Positions 9,118-18,235 of a DNA stretch of 64,000 nucleotides are shown in pieces. The notes beneath the pieces were generated by a model. The model made no database searches. It was not told the DNA's origin and worked only from the letters and a program-made list of their open reading frames with translations. The position numbers and the translations under genes were made by a program. The DNA is from Micromonospora sp. DSM 45708 (GTDB lineage Bacteria; Actinomycetota; Actinomycetes; Mycobacteriales; Micromonosporaceae): assembly GCF_039566955.1 (NCBI RefSeq), contig NZ_CP154796.1:4092001-4156000 (forward strand). The letters are read 5' to 3'. The stretch's first letter is position 1. Every line of letters begins with the position of its first letter.

Positions 9118-9678
9118 TCACCGTCCCAGGCCGAACGGATTGTTGAGGCTGTGCGGGCTCAGCTTGACCGTGGGCGGGGCGCCCTGGTCGTACCACTCGG
9201 CCTCGCGGATCGCCTTCATGGCCTCCTTGCGGCCGGCCGGGTCGAGCCGGTCGACGAAGAGCACCCCGTCGAGGTGGTCGGTCTCGTGCTGCACGCAGCG
9301 GGCCATCAGGCCGGTGCCGACGATCTGCACCGGGTCGCCGTGGGCGCTGAAGCCCTTGGCGATCACGTTCTGCCGGCGCTTGGTGTCGAAGTAGAGCCCG
9401 GGGATGGAGAGGCAACCCTCCGGGCCGTCCTGTTCCTCGGCGTCGGGGAACTCCAGCACCGGGTTGACCAGGTGGCCGAGCATGTCGTCGACGTCGAAGG
9501 TGAACACCCGAAGGCTCACTCCGAGCTGCGGCGCGGCCAGGCCGGCGCCGTTCTGCTCACGCATCGTGTCGGTCAGGTCGGCGACCAGCTTGCGCAGCTC
9601 GGCGTCGAAGTCGACCACCGGGTCGGCCGGCGTGCGCAGCACCGGATCGCCGAACAGACGGATGGGCTGAACGGTCAC
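9118..9678 (-). CDS. def: Peptide deformylase
   Basis: 186 residues from GTG 9678 ([21 protein letters not shown]). Removes N-formyl from nascent proteins. The three family motifs are intact: [17 protein letters not shown] (metal-ligand Cys) and QHETDHLDG (both metal-ligand His and the catalytic Glu). The longer frame upstream of 9678 encodes nothing recognisable and was trimmed. It is translationally close to fmt (5-base gap). Confidence 0.96.
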   Translation of the reverse strand: MTVQPIRLFGDPVLRTPADPVVDFDAELRKLVADLTDTMREQNGAGLAAPQLGVSLRVFTFDVDDMLGHLVNPVLEFPDAEEQDGPEGCLSIPGLYFDTKRRQNVIAKGFSAHGDPVQIVGTGLMARCVQHETDHLDGVLFVDRLDPAGRKEAMKAIREAEWYDQGAPPTVKLSPHSLNNPFGLGR

Positions 9679-9721
9679 GCGGCGGGGCTCCTTGTCTGGG
9701 ACGGGTGGTGCGCCCCCCAGT

Positions 9722-11014
9722 CTACGGAGTCGGCCCGGCCGCCCCCGGCGGCGTACCGGCAACGGTGATCGGCGCCGCCTCCGGCCCCGGCGTGACCGGC
9801 AACGTGGCGTAGCCACGCAGGGTGAGCCGGACCCGCCGCTCGGGCCGGCCGGCCAGCGCCAGCTCGGGCAGCCGGCGCAGCAGCAACGGGAACGCCACCT
9901 GCGCCTCCAGCCGGGCCAGCGCCGCGCCGAGGCAGTAGTGCGGCCCGGCGCCGAAGGACAGCGGGTGGACCTGCGGACGCCACGGGTCGAAACGCGCCGG
10001 CTCCGGGAACCGGCGGGGATCCCGGTTCGCCGCGCCGAGCATCACGATGACCCAGCTCTCCGACGGCAGGTCGACGCCGCCGTGCCGGGACGGCGCTGTG
10101 CTCATCCGGGAGGTGAGCTGCACCGGCGAGTCGTAGCGCAGCAGCTCGTCGACGTACCCGGGGGCGAACTCCGGGTGCGCGCGCAGCGCCGCCGCCGCGT
10201 CGGGGTGGCCCAGCAGCGCCACCAGGCCGTTGCCGAGCAGGTTGGTGGTGGTCTCGAAGCCGGCCACCAGCAGCACGATCAGGTTGGCCAGCAGCTCGTC
10301 ACCCGACAGCCGCTCGCCGCCGGCGTCGTGCGCCTGGACCAGCGCGGTGGTCAGGTCGTCGGCGGGGACCCGGCGCCGGGCCTCGACCAGGTCGGTGAAG
10401 TAGGCGCGCAGCTCCGCCGCGCCCCGGTCGGCCACGGCCAGCTCGTCCGGTGTGATCTCCGGCTCCAGCACGCCGGTCAGGTCGGTGGCCCACCGCCGGA
10501 ACAGCGGCCGGTCCGCCGCCGGCACGCCGAGCAGCGCGCAGATCACCCCCACCGGCAACGGGTACGCGAACGCGGCCATGAAGTCGACCGGCGCCCCGCC
10601 CCGACCGGCGGCCAGCATGGCGTCGACGAGCGCGTCGGCCTGCGTCTCGACCACGCCGCGCATGGCGGCGATCCGGCGCGGGGTGAACGCGCCGGCGGCC
10701 AGCCGCCGCATCCGGCTGTGGTCGGGCGGGTTGGTGCGCAGCATCGACCGGGAGATCGACAGCGCCGCCGGGCTCTCCCGCCAGCCGGGCATGAACTGGT
10801 CCCGCAGGCCGTCGTCCATCACCCCGAACCGGGCGTCGCGCAGGATCTCGTCGGCCTCCGCGTAACCGGTCACCACGAAGAAGACCGGGCCGGCCCGGAC
10901 CACCGGCCCGTGCGCCCGCAACCGTTCGTACGTCGGGTAGGGATCGACCCGACCCGCGGGGGACATCAGCAGCGCGAGGGCGTCGGCAGGATCCACGGGC
11001 GGCCTCCCAGGCAT
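9722..11014 (-). CDS. Cytochrome P450
   Basis: 430 residues. A soluble bacterial class I P450: I-helix oxygen-binding motif AGFETTT at 251-257, K-helix ExxR (E290, R293), and heme-binding loop FGAGPHYCLG with ligand Cys361. The N-terminal DPYPTYERLRAHGPV and DHSRMRRLAAGAFTPRR stretches are typical of the CYP105/107-like bacterial group. No ferredoxin, reductase or biosynthetic genes lie next to it, so the substrate cannot be inferred. It sits with the following kinase-like gene between def and priA, genes that are usually closer, so both are probably inserted. Confidence 0.93.
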   Translation of the reverse strand: MPGRPPVDPADALALLMSPAGRVDPYPTYERLRAHGPVVRAGPVFFVVTGYAEADEILRDARFGVMDDGLRDQFMPGWRESPAALSISRSMLRTNPPDHSRMRRLAAGAFTPRRIAAMRGVVETQADALVDAMLAAGRGGAPVDFMAAFAYPLPVGVICALLGVPAADRPLFRRWATDLTGVLEPEITPDELAVADRGAAELRAYFTDLVEARRRVPADDLTTALVQAHDAGGERLSGDELLANLIVLLVAGFETTTNLLGNGLVALLGHPDAAAALRAHPEFAPGYVDELLRYDSPVQLTSRMSTAPSRHGGVDLPSESWVIVMLGAANRDPRRFPEPARFDPWRPQVHPLSFGAGPHYCLGAALARLEAQVAFPLLLRRLPELALAGRPERRVRLTLRGYATLPVTPGPEAAPITVAGTPPGAAGPTP

Positions 11015-11063
11015 CGGAGGACCCCATCATCCTCCGGCCCAGCGGATCGGGCGACCCCGTCGG

Positions 11064-12035
11064 TCAGGCCCCGGCGCCCGGTTCCCCGGCCAGCACCGCG
11101 CCGCCGCCCAGCAGCGCGTGCTCGGGCAGCGGCAGCGCGATGCCGTGCGCGTCCTCCCAGTCGTGGATCAGGGCCGGCCGGGCCTGGGCGGCGAAGAAGT
11201 CGACAGCGCTCAGCCCGCCGACCACCGGCTCGTCCACCTCGGCGACCAGCCGGGCCGCGACCATCGGGACGCCACCGCGCACCGCGGCGCTGAGACGCCG
11301 GTGCCCGTCGACCACGAAGAAGTACTCACCGGTGTAGCCGATGCTCAGCGGCTCGACCGCGGTGTCCGCCTCGCCGGCCGGCTCCGGGTCCCAGAGCCCG
11401 CGCAGCGTCGCGACGTCCTCGGTCGGGTAGACCCGGGTCGGGTCGAGCAGCAGCAGCGGCTGGCCGGCGCGCAGCACGTCGGCGCCGAGCCGGCCCTCGT
11501 AGACGTCGACGACGTGCGCGATCACCTGCTCGGGCGTGGCCCGGGTGGTGTCGCAGACCAGGTCGTAGTTGCGCAGCCGGGCCTTGTCGACGCCGTACCG
11601 GACGATGAAGCGGTTGCGCTCGCTCTCGCTGCGCTCCCGCAGCTTGGCCCGCGCCTCCTCCAGCGAGGTGTAGCTCTCGGCCGGGCCGGACGGGCGGGCC
11701 AGCACCCGCCGGGCCGCCTCGGTCGGCTCGGTGATCATGTGCACCTTGAGCGCGTCGGTGAAGAAGTGCCAGGCCAGGCGCGAGTCCATGACCAGCGACT
11801 CGCCGGAGGCGGCGATGTCCCGCTGGAGCTGGTCGACGTAGCCGTCGACCGCCTGGTCCAGCTCGGCGTGCAGGTTGAGCTGGAGCGCGGTCATCTGCCG
11901 CTCCTGCGCCATCTGCCGGTAGAGGTCGCCGACGCTGACCCGGCGCAGCCGGAGCCGCTTGGCGATCTCGACGGAAACGGTGCTCTTGCCGCTGCCGAGG
12001 TCACCGTTGAAGACGATCGACTGACGAACGGTCAC
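11064..12035 (-). CDS. P-loop (cytidylate-kinase-like) protein with ParB-like motif
   Basis: 323 residues from GTG 12035 (VTVRQSIVFNGDLGSGKS); the longer upstream frame has no ribosome binding site. Residues 5-190 look like a nucleoside monophosphate kinase: P-loop GDLGSGKS at 11-18, a VSVGDLYRQMA segment and an Arg-rich lid-like helix (LRERSESERNRFIVRYGVD), with a YDLVCDTT strand, as in cytidylate/adenylate kinase-like proteins. The C-terminal third has YFFVVDGHRRLSAAVRGG, where VDGHRRL (242-248) resembles the DGxHR motif of ParB/Srx-fold domains. Fusion of the two is unusual. Substrate unknown; a nucleotide-dependent role is inferred. Monocistronic, 230 bases downstream of priA. Confidence 0.7.
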   Translation of the reverse strand: MTVRQSIVFNGDLGSGKSTVSVEIAKRLRLRRVSVGDLYRQMAQERQMTALQLNLHAELDQAVDGYVDQLQRDIAASGESLVMDSRLAWHFFTDALKVHMITEPTEAARRVLARPSGPAESYTSLEEARAKLRERSESERNRFIVRYGVDKARLRNYDLVCDTTRATPEQVIAHVVDVYEGRLGADVLRAGQPLLLLDPTRVYPTEDVATLRGLWDPEPAGEADTAVEPLSIGYTGEYFFVVDGHRRLSAAVRGGVPMVAARLVAEVDEPVVGGLSAVDFFAAQARPALIHDWEDAHGIALPLPEHALLGGGAVLAGEPGAGA

Positions 12036-12264
12036 GACTGGTCCACCCCTGCTCACCGGCTGACTGACGACATCGAATCCGTGTGGCCCGACGTGCTTCG
12101 GACAGCCGCCGCGCCGCGTACCGCGCGGAAATCCGCGCGACTGGGCATGACGGGCGATGCTATCACCGCCCGCTACCCAATTGCCGGACGAGGTGTGCGA
12201 CAAACCCCAGCTCACGACCGTACGCGAGGGTCCGGGTGCGCTCCGTCACGCTCCGGCGGCCCGC

Positions 12265-14337
12265 TCAGAACAGGCTCAGCGGGTCGACCTGGAGCCGGAC
12301 CGGCTCGGCGGCCTTGCGGGCGCTGCGCTGCCCGGCGGCGGCGTGCAACGCGTCGGCCAGCGCGCCGGCCCGGGCCCGCGGGACGCGGACCAGCATCCGT
12401 TCCCGGCCCTCCTCGGCCGGCACCGGACCGAGGACCTCGGCGCCGTCCGGCAGCCGGGTGCCGGCCAGCAGGTCGGCCACCGCCTCGGCCGTGCCGGTGA
12501 CGCTCGCCATCCGCACCGCCGGCGGGAAGCCCAACTCGCGGCGCTCGGCCAGCTCCCGGGCGGCGAACCAGGCCGCGTCCCAGCGCAGCAACGCCTGCAC
12601 CGGCACCAGCGCGCCGTCCGCGACCACCACCACCCGGCCGCCCGCCGCGCCGGGGCGGGCCAGCGCGGCGCCGGCCAGCCAGCGACGCAGCGCCTCCTCC
12701 CCGGCCCGCAGGTCGGCCCGGGTGAGCAGCGCCCACGAGTCGAGCAGCAGCACCGCGCCGTAGCCGCCCTCGGCGACCGGTTCGGCGCCCGGCGTGGCGA
12801 TCACCAGGCCGGCGCCGCCGGGCACCGTGGCCAGCACCTCCTCCCGCCCCGAGGTCCGCACCGGCACGCCCGGGAACGCCCGACCCAGTTCCTCGGCGGT
12901 CCGCCGGGCGCCGGTGACCGAGGCGCGCAGCCGCCGCCCACCGCACTCCGGGCAGGCGTACGCGGCGGCGACCCGGCCGCACCAGCGACAGGCGGGGATG
13001 CCCTGCGCCGACGGCAGGGCGAGCGGGCCGGCGCAGTGCGGGCAACGCGCCGGGGCCCGGCAGTCCGCGCAGGCCACCGACGGCAGGTAGCCACGGCGGG
13101 GCACCTGCACCAGCACCGGCAGGTCGGCGCGGAGCGCGTCCCGGGCGGTGGTCCAGGCCAGGCTGGGCAGCCGGGCGGAGGCCGCACCCGGGTCCCGGGC
13201 CAACTGCGGGTCGTCGCCGGTGGGCGCCATCGCCGGCATCCGCGCCCGTACCGTGGCCCGGTCGGCGACCACCTCCCGGGCCCAGCCGGTCTCCACCAGC
13301 AACTGCGCCTCGGCGGTCCGCGCGTACCCGCCGACCAGCGCGGCGGCGTCGGTGAGCTGCGCCCGGGTGAGCAGCACCTCGCGGGCGTGCGGGTAGGGCG
13401 CCCGGGGCTCGGCGTGCAGGTCGTCGCCGTCGTCCCAGACCGCCACCAGACCGAGCCGCTCCACCGGGGCGAACATGGCCGCGCGGGTGCCGATCACCAC
13501 CGGCGCCTCGCCCCGACGGGCGGCCAGGAACGCGCGGTAGCGACGGGCCGGCCCGTCCGCGGCGGTGAGCCGGACGTGCCGGTCCGGGCCCAGCACGGCG
13601 GTCAGGGCGGCGTCGAGACGGTCCAGGTCCCGGCCGTCCGCGACCACCACCAGGGCACCCCGGCCCCCGGCCACGGTGGCGGCCACCGCGTCCGCGTACC
13701 GGTCGGGCCAGTCCTCCCCCGGCAGCGCCGACCACACCGCGCGGGCCGGCCGCCCCTCGGCGAGCGCGCGCAGCAGCGCCGGCCCGGCCGGATAGTCCCG
13801 CCAGCCGCGCGGGTCGACCGCCACCCCGTCGCCCTCCACGTCGGCCACGGCGGCGGCCGGGGGCCCGGTCGCGGTGAGCGCGGTCGCGGGCTCGGCGGCG
13901 GCCCGGGGCCGGATGGCGGTGTCGGCGGTCGCGGGTTCGGCGGTGCCGGCGGTCGCGGGCTCGGCGGCGTCGGCGGTCGCGGGCTCGGCGGTGGGGCCGG
14001 TCGCGGGCTCGGCGGCGGTGGCCGTCTTCTCGGCGCGGGCGTGCCGGGGCGGCACGGCGAGCCGGAGCACGTCGGCCAGGCTGCCGGCGTACCGGTCGGC
14101 GACGGCCCGGGCCAGGCGGGCCACCTCCACGGAGAGCACCGGCACCGGGGAGACGACCTTCTCCAGGTACGCCAGCCGGGGATGCGCGGACTCCGCGACG
14201 CGCTCCAGCAGCCAACCGTCGACGAGCTGGCCGGCGAAGCGGACCTTCACCCGCACCCCGGGCCGGGCGTCGGCGTCCAGCGCCTCCGGGACCAGGTAGT
14301 CGAACGGGCGGTCGAGGTGCGGCAGCGGCACGTCCAC
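12265..14337 (-). CDS. priA: Primosomal protein PriA (helicase-like, probably ATPase-dead)
   Basis: About 690 residues; the start is uncertain. GTG 14337 is the first ordinary start codon after metK, but conserved-looking sequence (PVARVC) continues upstream, so an unusual codon may be used. Restarts stalled replication forks. N-terminal DNA-binding domain (VPLPHLDRPFDYLVP), helicase core, and the zinc-binding cysteines CADC, CPHC, CRWC, CPEC. Where the Walker A GxGKT should be, the sequence reads WSALPGEDW, and the DEAH box is WDDGDD. Actinobacterial PriA proteins are known to lack these motifs. An Ala/Glu/Pro/Thr-rich repeat (AEPATA units, roughly bases 13860-14030) interrupts the linker before the helicase core. 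Confidence 0.88.
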   Translation of the reverse strand: MDVPLPHLDRPFDYLVPEALDADARPGVRVKVRFAGQLVDGWLLERVAESAHPRLAYLEKVVSPVPVLSVEVARLARAVADRYAGSLADVLRLAVPPRHARAEKTATAAEPATGPTAEPATADAAEPATAGTAEPATADTAIRPRAAAEPATALTATGPPAAAVADVEGDGVAVDPRGWRDYPAGPALLRALAEGRPARAVWSALPGEDWPDRYADAVAATVAGGRGALVVVADGRDLDRLDAALTAVLGPDRHVRLTAADGPARRYRAFLAARRGEAPVVIGTRAAMFAPVERLGLVAVWDDGDDLHAEPRAPYPHAREVLLTRAQLTDAAALVGGYARTAEAQLLVETGWAREVVADRATVRARMPAMAPTGDDPQLARDPGAASARLPSLAWTTARDALRADLPVLVQVPRRGYLPSVACADCRAPARCPHCAGPLALPSAQGIPACRWCGRVAAAYACPECGGRRLRASVTGARRTAEELGRAFPGVPVRTSGREEVLATVPGGAGLVIATPGAEPVAEGGYGAVLLLDSWALLTRADLRAGEEALRRWLAGAALARPGAAGGRVVVVADGALVPVQALLRWDAAWFAARELAERRELGFPPAVRMASVTGTAEAVADLLAGTRLPDGAEVLGPVPAEEGRERMLVRVPRARAGALADALHAAAGQRSARKAAEPVRLQVDPLSLF

Positions 14338-14396
14338 GCAGACGCGAGCGACCGGCGACCCCTCGGCGGGTCGCCGGTCGCGGCGCGTGTCGGCGG

Positions 14397-15587
14397 TCAG
14401 GCTCCCGCGGCCGACTTGAGGTCGGCGGCCCGGTCGGTGCCCTCCCAGGTCAGGTCCGCCAGATCCCGGCCGAAGTGGCCGTACGCGGCGGTCTGCCGGT
14501 AGATCGGGCGCAGCAGGTGCAGGTCCCGGATGATGGCGGCCGGGCGCAGGTCGAACACCTCGGCCACGGCCTTCTCGATCGAGGCCACCGGCACGGTTTC
14601 GGTGCCGAACGTCTCGATGAACAGGCTCACCGGGTGCGCCTTGCCGATCGCGTACGCGACCTGCGCCTCGCACCGCTCGGCCAGCCCGGCGGCGACCACG
14701 TTCTTGGCCACCCACCGCATCGCGTACGCGGCCGACCGGTCGACCTTCGACGGGTCCTTGCCGGAGAACGCGCCGCCGCCGTGCCGGGCGTACCCGCCGT
14801 AGGTGTCCACGATGATCTTCCGGCCGGTCAGCCCGGCGTCACCCATCGGGCCGCCGATCTCGAACCGCCCGGTCGGGTTCACCAGCAGGCGGTAGCCCTC
14901 GGTGTCCAGCTCGAGGCCCTCCAGCTCCGGCGTGATCACGTGCTCCCGCACGTCCGGCGTGAGCAGCGACTCCAGCGAGATGTCCGCCGCGTGCTGGCTG
15001 GAGACCACCACCGTGTTCAGGCGGACCGGTCGCAGCCCGTCGTACTCGATGGTCACCTGGGTCTTGCCGTCCGGCCGCAGGTAGGGGATGGTGCCGTCCT
15101 TGCGGACCTGCGCCAGCCGGCGGGCCAGCCGGTGCGCCAGCGCGATCGGCAGCGGCATCAGCTCGGGCGTCTCGGAGCAGGCGAAGCCGAACATCATGCC
15201 CTGGTCGCCCGCGCCCTGCGCGTCCAGCGCGCTCTCCGACCCGCCGGTGCGCAGCTCGAACGCGTTGTCCACGCCCTGGGCGATGTCCGGCGACTGGGCG
15301 CCGATCGAGACGCTCACGCCGCAGGACGCACCGTCGAAGCCCTTCTTCGACGAGTCGTAGCCGATGCCGAGAATGGTTTCCCGCACAATGGTCGGGATGT
15401 CGGCGTACGCCTTGGTGGTCACCTCGCCGGCGACGTGAACCTGGCCGGTGGTGATCAGCGTCTCCACCGCGACCCGGCTGTGTGGGTCCTGTGCGAGCAG
15501 CGCGTCGAGAATGCCGTCGCTGATCTGGTCGGCGATCTTGTCCGGGTGGCCTTCCGTGACCGATTCGGACGTGAAGAGACGTGTCAC
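14397..15587 (-). CDS. metK: S-adenosylmethionine synthetase
   Basis: 396 residues from GTG 15587, with AGGAG 6-10 bases upstream (the track's ATG further upstream lacks one). Makes SAM from methionine and ATP. Signatures: [19 protein letters not shown] (ATP/Mg site), [12 protein letters not shown] and [16 protein letters not shown] (the P-loop-like phosphate loop), with K and D active-site residues intact. Family-typical length. I find no SAM riboswitch in the 95-base gap to coaBC. priA follows within about 60 bases. Confidence 0.97.
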   Translation of the reverse strand: MTRLFTSESVTEGHPDKIADQISDGILDALLAQDPHSRVAVETLITTGQVHVAGEVTTKAYADIPTIVRETILGIGYDSSKKGFDGASCGVSVSIGAQSPDIAQGVDNAFELRTGGSESALDAQGAGDQGMMFGFACSETPELMPLPIALAHRLARRLAQVRKDGTIPYLRPDGKTQVTIEYDGLRPVRLNTVVVSSQHAADISLESLLTPDVREHVITPELEGLELDTEGYRLLVNPTGRFEIGGPMGDAGLTGRKIIVDTYGGYARHGGGAFSGKDPSKVDRSAAYAMRWVAKNVVAAGLAERCEAQVAYAIGKAHPVSLFIETFGTETVPVASIEKAVAEVFDLRPAAIIRDLHLLRPIYRQTAAYGHFGRDLADLTWEGTDRAADLKSAAGA

Positions 15588-15682
15588 GGCACTCCTAAGC
15601 ATGTAAAAACGTTTGAAGGTCGCTCGCGACAGTTTAGTCGTCGGGAGTCCGGCGTCATTCGCAAACGTGCGGAGACCAAGGG

Positions 15683-16891
15683 TCAGGACGGCCCGTCCAG
15701 GCGGACCGCCACGAGGTCCCAGACGGCGTCGGCCAGGGCCTCCTTGGGTTGCTCGGGGAACCGGTGCACGGCCCCGTCGGCACCCATCACGACAGCCGCG
15801 TTGGTTTCCGCGCCGAACACCTTGTCGATGCCGACCTCATTGACCACGATCAGGTCGGCGCGCTTGCGGGCCAGCTTGGCCCGGCCGTTGGCCTCCGCGT
15901 CGTGGGTCTCCGCGGCGAACACCACGAGCACCTGGCCGGCCCGGCGGGTCCGGCCCAGCTCGGCGGCGATGTCCGGGTTGGTGACCAGCTCGATGGTCGG
16001 CGCGGCGCCGCCCTCCGACTTCTTGATCTTGCCGGTGGCGTAGCTGGCCGGGCGGAAGTCGGCCGGCGCGGCGGCCATCACCACGGCGTCCGCGTCGGCG
16101 GCTGCGGCCAGCGTCGCGGTGCGCAGTTCCTCGGTGGTGCCCACCCGGACCAGGTCCACCCCGGCCGGGTCGGCGAGCGCCACGTTGGCCGAGACCAGCG
16201 TCACCCGGGCGCCCCGGGCGACGGCCGCCCGGGCGAACGCGTACCCCTGTTTGCCGGAGGACCGGTTGCCCAGGAACCGGACCGGGTCGAGCGGCTCGCG
16301 GGTGCCACCGGCGGTGACCACCACGTGCCGGCCGGCCAGGTCGGCCGGGGCGGCGACGCCGCGGGCCAACGCCCGGCGGGCGACCGCGAAGATCTCCGCC
16401 GGGTCGGGCAGCCGGCCCTTGCCGGTGTCCCGGCCGGTGAGCCGGCCGACCGCCGGCTCGATCACCCGGACGCCCCGGGACCGCAGCGTCGCCACGTTGG
16501 CCACGGTGGCCGGGTGCTCCCACATCTCGGTGTGCATGGCCGGCGCCAGCAGCACCGGGCACCGCGCGGTCAGCAGCGTGTTGGTGAGCAGGTCGTCGGC
16601 GAGGCCGTGGGCGGCGCGGGCGAGCAGGTCGGCGGTGGCGGGCGCGACCACGACCAGGTCGGCGTGCTGCCCGAGGCGCACGTGCGGCACCTCGTGCACG
16701 TCGGACCAGACGTCGTCGGCGACCGGCTGGCCGGAGAGCGCCGCCCAGGTCGGCGCCCCGACGAAGCGGAGCGCCGACACGGTCGGCACGACCCGGACCC
16801 GGTGACCCGACTCGGTGAAGAGCCGGAGCAGCTCACACGCCTTGTAGGCGGCGATGCCGCCGCCGACCCCGAGGACGATCTCGGCGGGCAT
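15683..16891 (-). CDS. coaBC: Phosphopantothenoylcysteine decarboxylase/synthetase
   Basis: 402 residues, bifunctional. Residues 1-185 are the FMN-dependent decarboxylase CoaC ([16 protein letters not shown]; catalytic-site [12 protein letters not shown], with the usual PAMN...MW replaced by PAMH). Residues about 190-402 are the CTP-dependent synthetase CoaB ([42 protein letters not shown]). Two steps of coenzyme A synthesis from phosphopantothenate. Note His in place of the usual catalytic Asn of PAMN. It follows rpoZ by 14 bases. Confidence 0.95.
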   Translation of the reverse strand: MPAEIVLGVGGGIAAYKACELLRLFTESGHRVRVVPTVSALRFVGAPTWAALSGQPVADDVWSDVHEVPHVRLGQHADLVVVAPATADLLARAAHGLADDLLTNTLLTARCPVLLAPAMHTEMWEHPATVANVATLRSRGVRVIEPAVGRLTGRDTGKGRLPDPAEIFAVARRALARGVAAPADLAGRHVVVTAGGTREPLDPVRFLGNRSSGKQGYAFARAAVARGARVTLVSANVALADPAGVDLVRVGTTEELRTATLAAAADADAVVMAAAPADFRPASYATGKIKKSEGGAAPTIELVTNPDIAAELGRTRRAGQVLVVFAAETHDAEANGRAKLARKRADLIVVNEVGIDKVFGAETNAAVVMGADGAVHRFPEQPKEALADAVWDLVAVRLDGPS

Positions 16892-16905
16892 CGGCGCGGG
16901 CGCGG

Positions 16906-17172
16906 TTACGGCTGGTCGGTCGGCTCGGCCGTGAGCAGGCCCGAGTTGATCTCACGCATGGCGATGGAGAGCGGCTTCTCCTGCGGGGTGGTCTCCACCA
17001 GCGGGCCGACGTACTCCAGGAGGCCCTCACCGAGCTGGCTGTAGTAGGCGTTGACCTGACGCGCCCGCTTGGCGGCGAAGATGACCAGCGCGTACTTCGA
17101 GGTGGTCTTCTCGAGCAGCTCGTCGATCGGCGGGTTGGTGATGCCCTCGGGGTTGGTGGCGATGGATCCCAC
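16906..17172 (-). CDS. rpoZ: RNA polymerase omega subunit
   Basis: 88 residues from GTG 17172 with AGAGG upstream. Omega stabilises beta' and core assembly. Residues 1-20 include the [28 protein letters not shown] signature of actinobacterial omega, and the C-terminus holds the [10 protein letters not shown] segment. Lies between gmk and coaBC, as in most actinobacteria. Confidence 0.95.
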   Translation of the reverse strand: MGSIATNPEGITNPPIDELLEKTTSKYALVIFAAKRARQVNAYYSQLGEGLLEYVGPLVETTPQEKPLSIAMREINSGLLTAEPTDQP

Positions 17173-17211
17173 GAATTTAACCTCTGCGTCTCGCTCGGCG
17201 GCGGTCGCCGC

Positions 17212-17745
17212 TCAACCGCGCTGCGGCGGTCGGGCCGGTGCCAGGAATGACGAACCGAGCAATCCTACCAGCTCGGCAACGGCCCGCTCGGTCCGGTCGT
17301 GCGCCACGGCGTGGGCGAACGCGGACGCGACGACCGGGTCGGCCCGGTACGCCGGCGGCGTGAGCAGCACCAGCCGGGCCTCCGGCACGACGGCCCGGAC
17401 GGCGAGCGCGCCGGCCAGGTCCAGCGGCAGCAGCACCGGCCACCCCTGCGCGAGGGGGGACCGCACGTGCGCCCGGGGCACCCCCCGGCGGTACGGCCCG
17501 ATCCGGCACCACTCCAGCAGCTCGCCGGCGGCGATCAGCCGGTCGAAGCCGGCCGGGTCGAGGAAGAGCCGGTCCACGCCGTCCCGCTCGCCCGGGCGGG
17601 GCGGCCGGGTGGTGGCGACCACCGGCACCCGAACGGACGCAAGGCGCGCCCGGACCAACTCGACGACACTGCCCCGGCCGGCCCCGGAAGGACCGGACAG
17701 GACAGTGAGCCGAGCCGCCGAGCGCGCCTCGTCATCCGTGCTCAC
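17212..17745 (-). CDS. Degenerate guanylate kinase homolog
   Basis: 177 residues from GTG 17745, in the standard gmk position (mihF-gmk-rpoZ). The fold is recognisable: LTVLSGPSGAGRGSVVELV, VVATTRPPRPGERDGVDRLF, AAGELLEW, LLPLDLAGALAVRAVVPEARLVLLTPP and ERAVAELVGLL. Key parts are altered. The P-loop lysine is Arg24 (GPSGAGRGS). The segment EW-x-x-GPYRRGVPR replaces the usual YGT. The stretch of about 25 residues after LTPP that normally carries RLxxRGTE and the lid arginines is missing. I see no frameshift. A weakly active, regulatory or dying enzyme is possible; the essential GMP kinase may be encoded elsewhere. Confidence 0.8.
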   Translation of the reverse strand: MSTDDEARSAARLTVLSGPSGAGRGSVVELVRARLASVRVPVVATTRPPRPGERDGVDRLFLDPAGFDRLIAAGELLEWCRIGPYRRGVPRAHVRSPLAQGWPVLLPLDLAGALAVRAVVPEARLVLLTPPAYRADPVVASAFAHAVAHDRTERAVAELVGLLGSSFLAPARPPQRG

Positions 17746-17770
17746 CGCTTGTTTCTACACGGTGGTCCGC

Positions 17771-18088
17771 TCAGTTGGCGGCGAACTCTCCCAGCAGCGC
17801 CTTGCGCTGCTGCTCGCCGAGGCCACGCAGGCGACGGCTGTCGGCGATCTTGAGCTTCTCCATGATCTGGGTGGCCCGGATCTTGCCGATGCCCGGCATC
17901 GCCTGGAGCACGGCCGAAACCTTCAGCTTGCCCACGACGTCGTCGGACTCGGCCCGCTCGAGGACGGTGGCGAGGGTGGTCTTGCCCTGCTTGAGCTGCT
18001 CCTTCAGCTCAGCGCGGGCCTTGCGGATCTCCGCGGCCTTCTCCAGCGCGGCAGCGCGCCGCTCGGGGGTCAGTGACGGGAGCGGCAC
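17771..18088 (-). CDS. mihF: Actinobacterial integration host factor
   Basis: 105 residues from GTG 18088 with GAGGAG upstream. A basic nucleoid-associated protein (sIHF/mIHF family), unrelated to enterobacterial IHF. It has the N-terminal helix LTPERRAAALEKAAEIRKARAELKEQLKQGK region and the helix-two-turn-helix DNA-binding part AMPGIGKIRATQIMEKLKIADSRRLRGLGEQQR (landmarks: PGIGK, RATQIM, RRLRGLG). It compacts DNA and, in Streptomyces, affects development. Its own promoter is visible upstream; gmk follows at 25 bases. Confidence 0.95.
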   Translation of the reverse strand: MPLPSLTPERRAAALEKAAEIRKARAELKEQLKQGKTTLATVLERAESDDVVGKLKVSAVLQAMPGIGKIRATQIMEKLKIADSRRLRGLGEQQRKALLGEFAAN

Positions 18089-18105
18089 CAGTTCTCCTCA
18101 GGTCC

Positions 18106-18134
18106 CTAGTACGGCGGGCGGAGCCCCACCGCAA
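18106..18134 (-). promoter_or_regulatory. Putative mihF promoter
   Basis: On the minus strand TTGCGG (18129-18134) and TACTAG (18106-18111) with a 17-base spacer, 18 bases ahead of the GTG start. This predicts a very short leader carrying GAGGAG. A TTGACC further upstream could be an alternative -35. Confidence 0.5.
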
Positions 18135-18235
18135 CTGTGAAACGTGGTGTCGCTGGCAACCAAAGGGGTCCGTGGTTCCCAGCGCGGGGAAAACTAGCGG
18201 TCAACGGAGCTTTCGGCAACGTGGACGCGCGATGA

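Noticed and set aside
13860..14030. Tandem repeat considered as CRISPR-like or minisatellite element
   Set aside because: Units are short, in frame and code for AEPATA inside priA, so it is protein low complexity rather than a CRISPR array.
15588..15682. Possible SAM riboswitch upstream of metK
   Set aside because: Only 95 bases separate metK from coaBC and no SAM aptamer core could be found by eye.
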